The notes below the pieces were generated by a model. It had not been told where the DNA came from, made no database searches, and saw nothing but the letters and a program-made list of their open reading frames with translations. Shown in pieces: positions 13,441 through 15,116 of a DNA stretch of 15,116 nucleotides. The stretch covers positions 1 through 15,116 of the forward strand of contig CAXTHH010000026.1 in the NCBI GenBank assembly GCA_964244065.1, in the 5' to 3' direction. Both the position numbers and the translations under genes were made by a program. Each line of letters opens with the position of its first letter. The stretch's first letter is position 1. Origin of the DNA: JASLDZ01 sp964244065 (GTDB lineage: Bacteria > Pseudomonadota > Alphaproteobacteria > Caulobacterales > Caulobacteraceae).

Positions 13441-14927
13441 CAGCGCACCGCGTCCTTGTCGCCCAGCAGTCGGGGCAGGGTGATCAGCAGGATGTAGAGG
13501 TCGAACCAGAACGACTGGCGCTCGATGTAGGCGATGTCGAGCGCCACCCGGCGGCGCACGCTGTCCGCGGTGTCCACCGCCCCGCGCGAGCCGTTCACCT
13601 GAGCCCAGCCGGTGATGCCGGGCTTCATGCGGTGGCGCCACGCGTACTCGGCCACCAGCCGCGCGCTCTCCACATCGCCCGTGCGCATGCCGATGGCGTG
13701 GGGGCGGGGGCCGACCAGGCTCATCTCGCCCCGCAGCACGTTCCAGAGCTGGGGCAGCTCGTCCAGGCTGGTGCTGCGGATGAAGCGGCCCACGCGCGTC
13801 ACCCGGTCGTCGCCGCGGCTGACCTGGCGCGCGGCGGTGGCGTCCGCCGCCTCCGCGCGCATGGAGCGGAACTTGTAGACGGTGATGGTCTCGTTGTTGA
13901 AGCCGTGGCGGCGCTGGCGGAACAGCACCGGTCCAGGGCTGTCCAGCCTCACCGCCGCCGCGATGGCCAGCAGCACGGGCGCGGCGATCACCAGCGCGAC
14001 GGAGGCCAGCACCATGTCCTGCGCGCGCTTGGCGAAGGCGCGGCGGTCGTCCTGCCGCACGCCCGACATGTGGGCCAGGGGCGAGGCGGTGAGGCGCGCC
14101 AGGGCGTCGGCCCGCTCGCGCTCGCCCTCCACGTCCACGAACAGCGTCACCGTGTTGGGCAGCACGCGCAGGCGCTGCACCAGCTCGCCGACGCGCGCCT
14201 GGGCGGTGGCGGTCACGGTGATTACGATCCGGTCCACGTAGGGCAGCAGGCGGTGCTCCAGCAGCGCGGAGGTGTCGCCCAGCACGGGCACGCCGTGCAG
14301 CGTCGGGCCGACCCGCTCGGCGCGGTCGTCGAACACGCCGATCACGTTGACCTCGCGGGTGGCGAGGGCGCCCTCGATCAGGCGCGCGGCGTTCTCCGTC
14401 GCGCCCACGACCACGATGTTGGGCGTCAGCCGGCCCGCGGCCCGCCAGCGGCGCACCCGCAGCCAGGCCCACAGGTGGGACAGGGCGAGCGCCCCCGCCG
14501 TGCACAGCGAGGCGGCCGCCGCCTCCGCGGGCCGTCCCGCGGGCAGCACGACCGCCAGCAGCATGGCGGCGACCGCGCCGGCGGCGGTGGCCGACCAGGC
14601 GCGGCCCAGCTGAAGCCAGAAGGGCTCGCGCGCGGAGAAGGCGTAGGCGTCCAGGCCGTCCAGGGCCGCGAGCGTGACCAGCAGGCCCACGCCGAGCGGC
14701 GCGACCGCGCCCGCGGCCTGGTAGGCCAGCGCCGCCTCCCCCGCGAGCCCCGCGCCGATGAGCGCGCCCGCGGTGGCCACCACGGAGTCCACGGTGCGGA
14801 ACAGCCGGTGCAGCAGCGCGCCGCTCAGGCGCTCGCGCACGGGCGCGAGGCGCTCGGGCCGGAACGGCCCGCGCCGTGGCGCGAGCTCGCCGACGGAGGC
14901 GACGTCGGTGGGCGTCACGACGGACAA
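13440..14927 (-). CDS. hfsE: Undecaprenyl-phosphate sugar-phosphate transferase HfsE
   Basis: HfsE starts the holdfast unit by moving a sugar phosphate onto undecaprenyl phosphate. The 495 residues show about four N-terminal hydrophobic segments (about 45-62, 72-90, 110-130, 137-156) and a CoA_binding_3-type domain (about 168-290, IVVVGATENAARLIEG). They then show a sugar transferase domain (PF02397): hydrophobic segment 305-327, SPGPVLFRQRRHG, YKFRSMR, the catalytic Asp-Glu in SLDELPQLWN (387-396), SLVGPRP and KPGITGWAQVNG (435-446). The start is uncertain: the TTG at 14927 has AGGAG ten bases upstream, while the GTG at 14918 would lose three residues but has no such site. It heads the five-gene minus-strand operon and is divergent from tRNA-Ser. 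Confidence 0.9.
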   Translation of the reverse strand: MSVVTPTDVASVGELAPRRGPFRPERLAPVRERLSGALLHRLFRTVDSVVATAGALIGAGLAGEAALAYQAAGAVAPLGVGLLVTLAALDGLDAYAFSAREPFWLQLGRAWSATAAGAVAAMLLAVVLPAGRPAEAAAASLCTAGALALSHLWAWLRVRRWRAAGRLTPNIVVVGATENAARLIEGALATREVNVIGVFDDRAERVGPTLHGVPVLGDTSALLEHRLLPYVDRIVITVTATAQARVGELVQRLRVLPNTVTLFVDVEGERERADALARLTASPLAHMSGVRQDDRRAFAKRAQDMVLASVALVIAAPVLLAIAAAVRLDSPGPVLFRQRRHGFNNETITVYKFRSMRAEAADATAARQVSRGDDRVTRVGRFIRSTSLDELPQLWNVLRGEMSLVGPRPHAIGMRTGDVESARLVAEYAWRHRMKPGITGWAQVNGSRGAVDTADSVRRRVALDIAYIERQSFWFDLYILLITLPRLLGDKDAVR

Positions 14928-15017
14928 GCGGAACGGGCTCCTCGCGCGGACCGGGCCCGCGTCGCGCCTCGTCTCGCACGATCCCGCTTGGCGCCCCGTT
15001 AACGCGGGCCGAGGACG

Positions 15018-15047
15018 TTGCCAGCCGCCGCCCTTCCGCGCTATGGC
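15018..15047 (+). promoter_or_regulatory. Candidate promoter of tRNA-Ser
   Basis: TTGCCA (15018-15023) and TATGGC (15042-15047) are separated by 18 bp and end 20 bp before the mature tRNA 5' end, as expected for a sigma-70-type tRNA promoter. The match is partial. It lies in the 140-bp gap (14928-15067) shared with the start of hfsE, in which I see no clear hfsE promoter. Confidence 0.35.
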
Positions 15048-15067
15048 CGCCATCCTCCCTTGCGAGG

Positions 15068-15116
15068 GGTGACGTGGCCGAGAGGCTGAAGGCAACGGTT
15101 TGCTAAATCGTCATAC
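15068..15116 (+). tRNA. tRNA-Ser(GCT), 5' part, cut by window end
   Basis: The sequence GGTGACGTGGCCGAGAGGC begins a serine tRNA with the usual acceptor 5' strand, TGGCCGAG D-arm and extended D-loop. The anticodon stem ACGGT (15095-15099) pairs with ATCGT (15107-15111), with one G-T, around the loop TTGCTAA, so the anticodon is GCT (15102-15104), reading AGC/AGU. The long variable arm, T-arm and acceptor 3' strand lie beyond the window. Confidence 0.93.

Noticed and set aside
13632..15002. Long plus-strand open frame opposite hfsE
   Set aside because: Low-complexity Ala/Gly/Arg/His product with no family features; hfsE on the other strand is unmistakable.
14999..15013. TTAA at 14999 as a CtrA site before hfsE
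   Set aside because: The second half-site does not match on either strand at the N7 spacing.
14928..15095. Upstream starts of hfsE at ATG 15095 or ATG 15053
   Set aside because: They lie in the tRNA-Ser gene or its promoter, and the extra residues are not family-like; the GGGAGG next to 15053 directly abuts the ATG.

Overview
The window is very GC-rich (over 70% G+C by eye) and coding-dense, with many GTG starts. It encodes an alphaproteobacterium of the Caulobacterales type (Caulobacter, Phenylobacterium and relatives). The main support is an essentially complete holdfast polysaccharide (hfs) locus from about 5.0 to 14.9 kb. This was read from sequence alone; no database search was run, so the genus is not fixed.

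Left part (1-5.0 kb), housekeeping and envelope genes: a small secreted protein of unknown function (minus strand) is divergent from gatB, the B subunit of the Asp-tRNA(Asn)/Glu-tRNA(Gln) amidotransferase. gatB converges on two minus-strand genes for secreted, Gly/Tyr/Gln-rich proteins with RcnB-like C-termini. These are divergent from a YfcG-type glutathione S-transferase gene, followed by a small Sel1-like protein gene.

Holdfast part (5.0-14.9 kb): hfsD (outer-membrane export lipoprotein, minus strand) is divergent from hfsA-hfsB-hfsC (plus strand: Wzz-like co-polymerase, kinase-like partner, Wzy-like polymerase). Converging on hfsC is a five-gene minus-strand operon: hfsE (initiating sugar-phosphate transferase), hfsF (Wzx-like flippase), a GT2 glycosyltransferase, hfsH (polysaccharide deacetylase) and a second GT2 glycosyltransferase. 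The six junctions within the two operons are 1- to 4-nt start/stop overlaps (GTGA, ATGA or TGATG), which implies translational coupling. By family knowledge the pathway runs as follows. HfsE loads the first sugar on undecaprenyl phosphate, the glycosyltransferases extend it and HfsH deacetylates it in the cytoplasm. HfsF then flips the unit, HfsC polymerises it, and HfsA/HfsB/HfsD control length and export it.

Right edge: a tRNA-Ser(GCT) gene starts on the plus strand, divergent from hfsE, and is cut by the window end.

Points worth a second look: a 115-nt antisense overlap of hfsC with the last glycosyltransferase gene, apparently from loss of the latter's stop codon; a degenerate P-loop in HfsB; palindromes that contain both stop codons of two convergent gene pairs; CtrA-like TTAA-N7-TTNN sites in AT-richer islands; and a tandem GCTGAAC repeat upstream of the larger RcnB-like gene. 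I saw no CRISPR array, insertion sequence, prophage or clearly new multi-gene system. No stretch over 300 bases lacks a gene.
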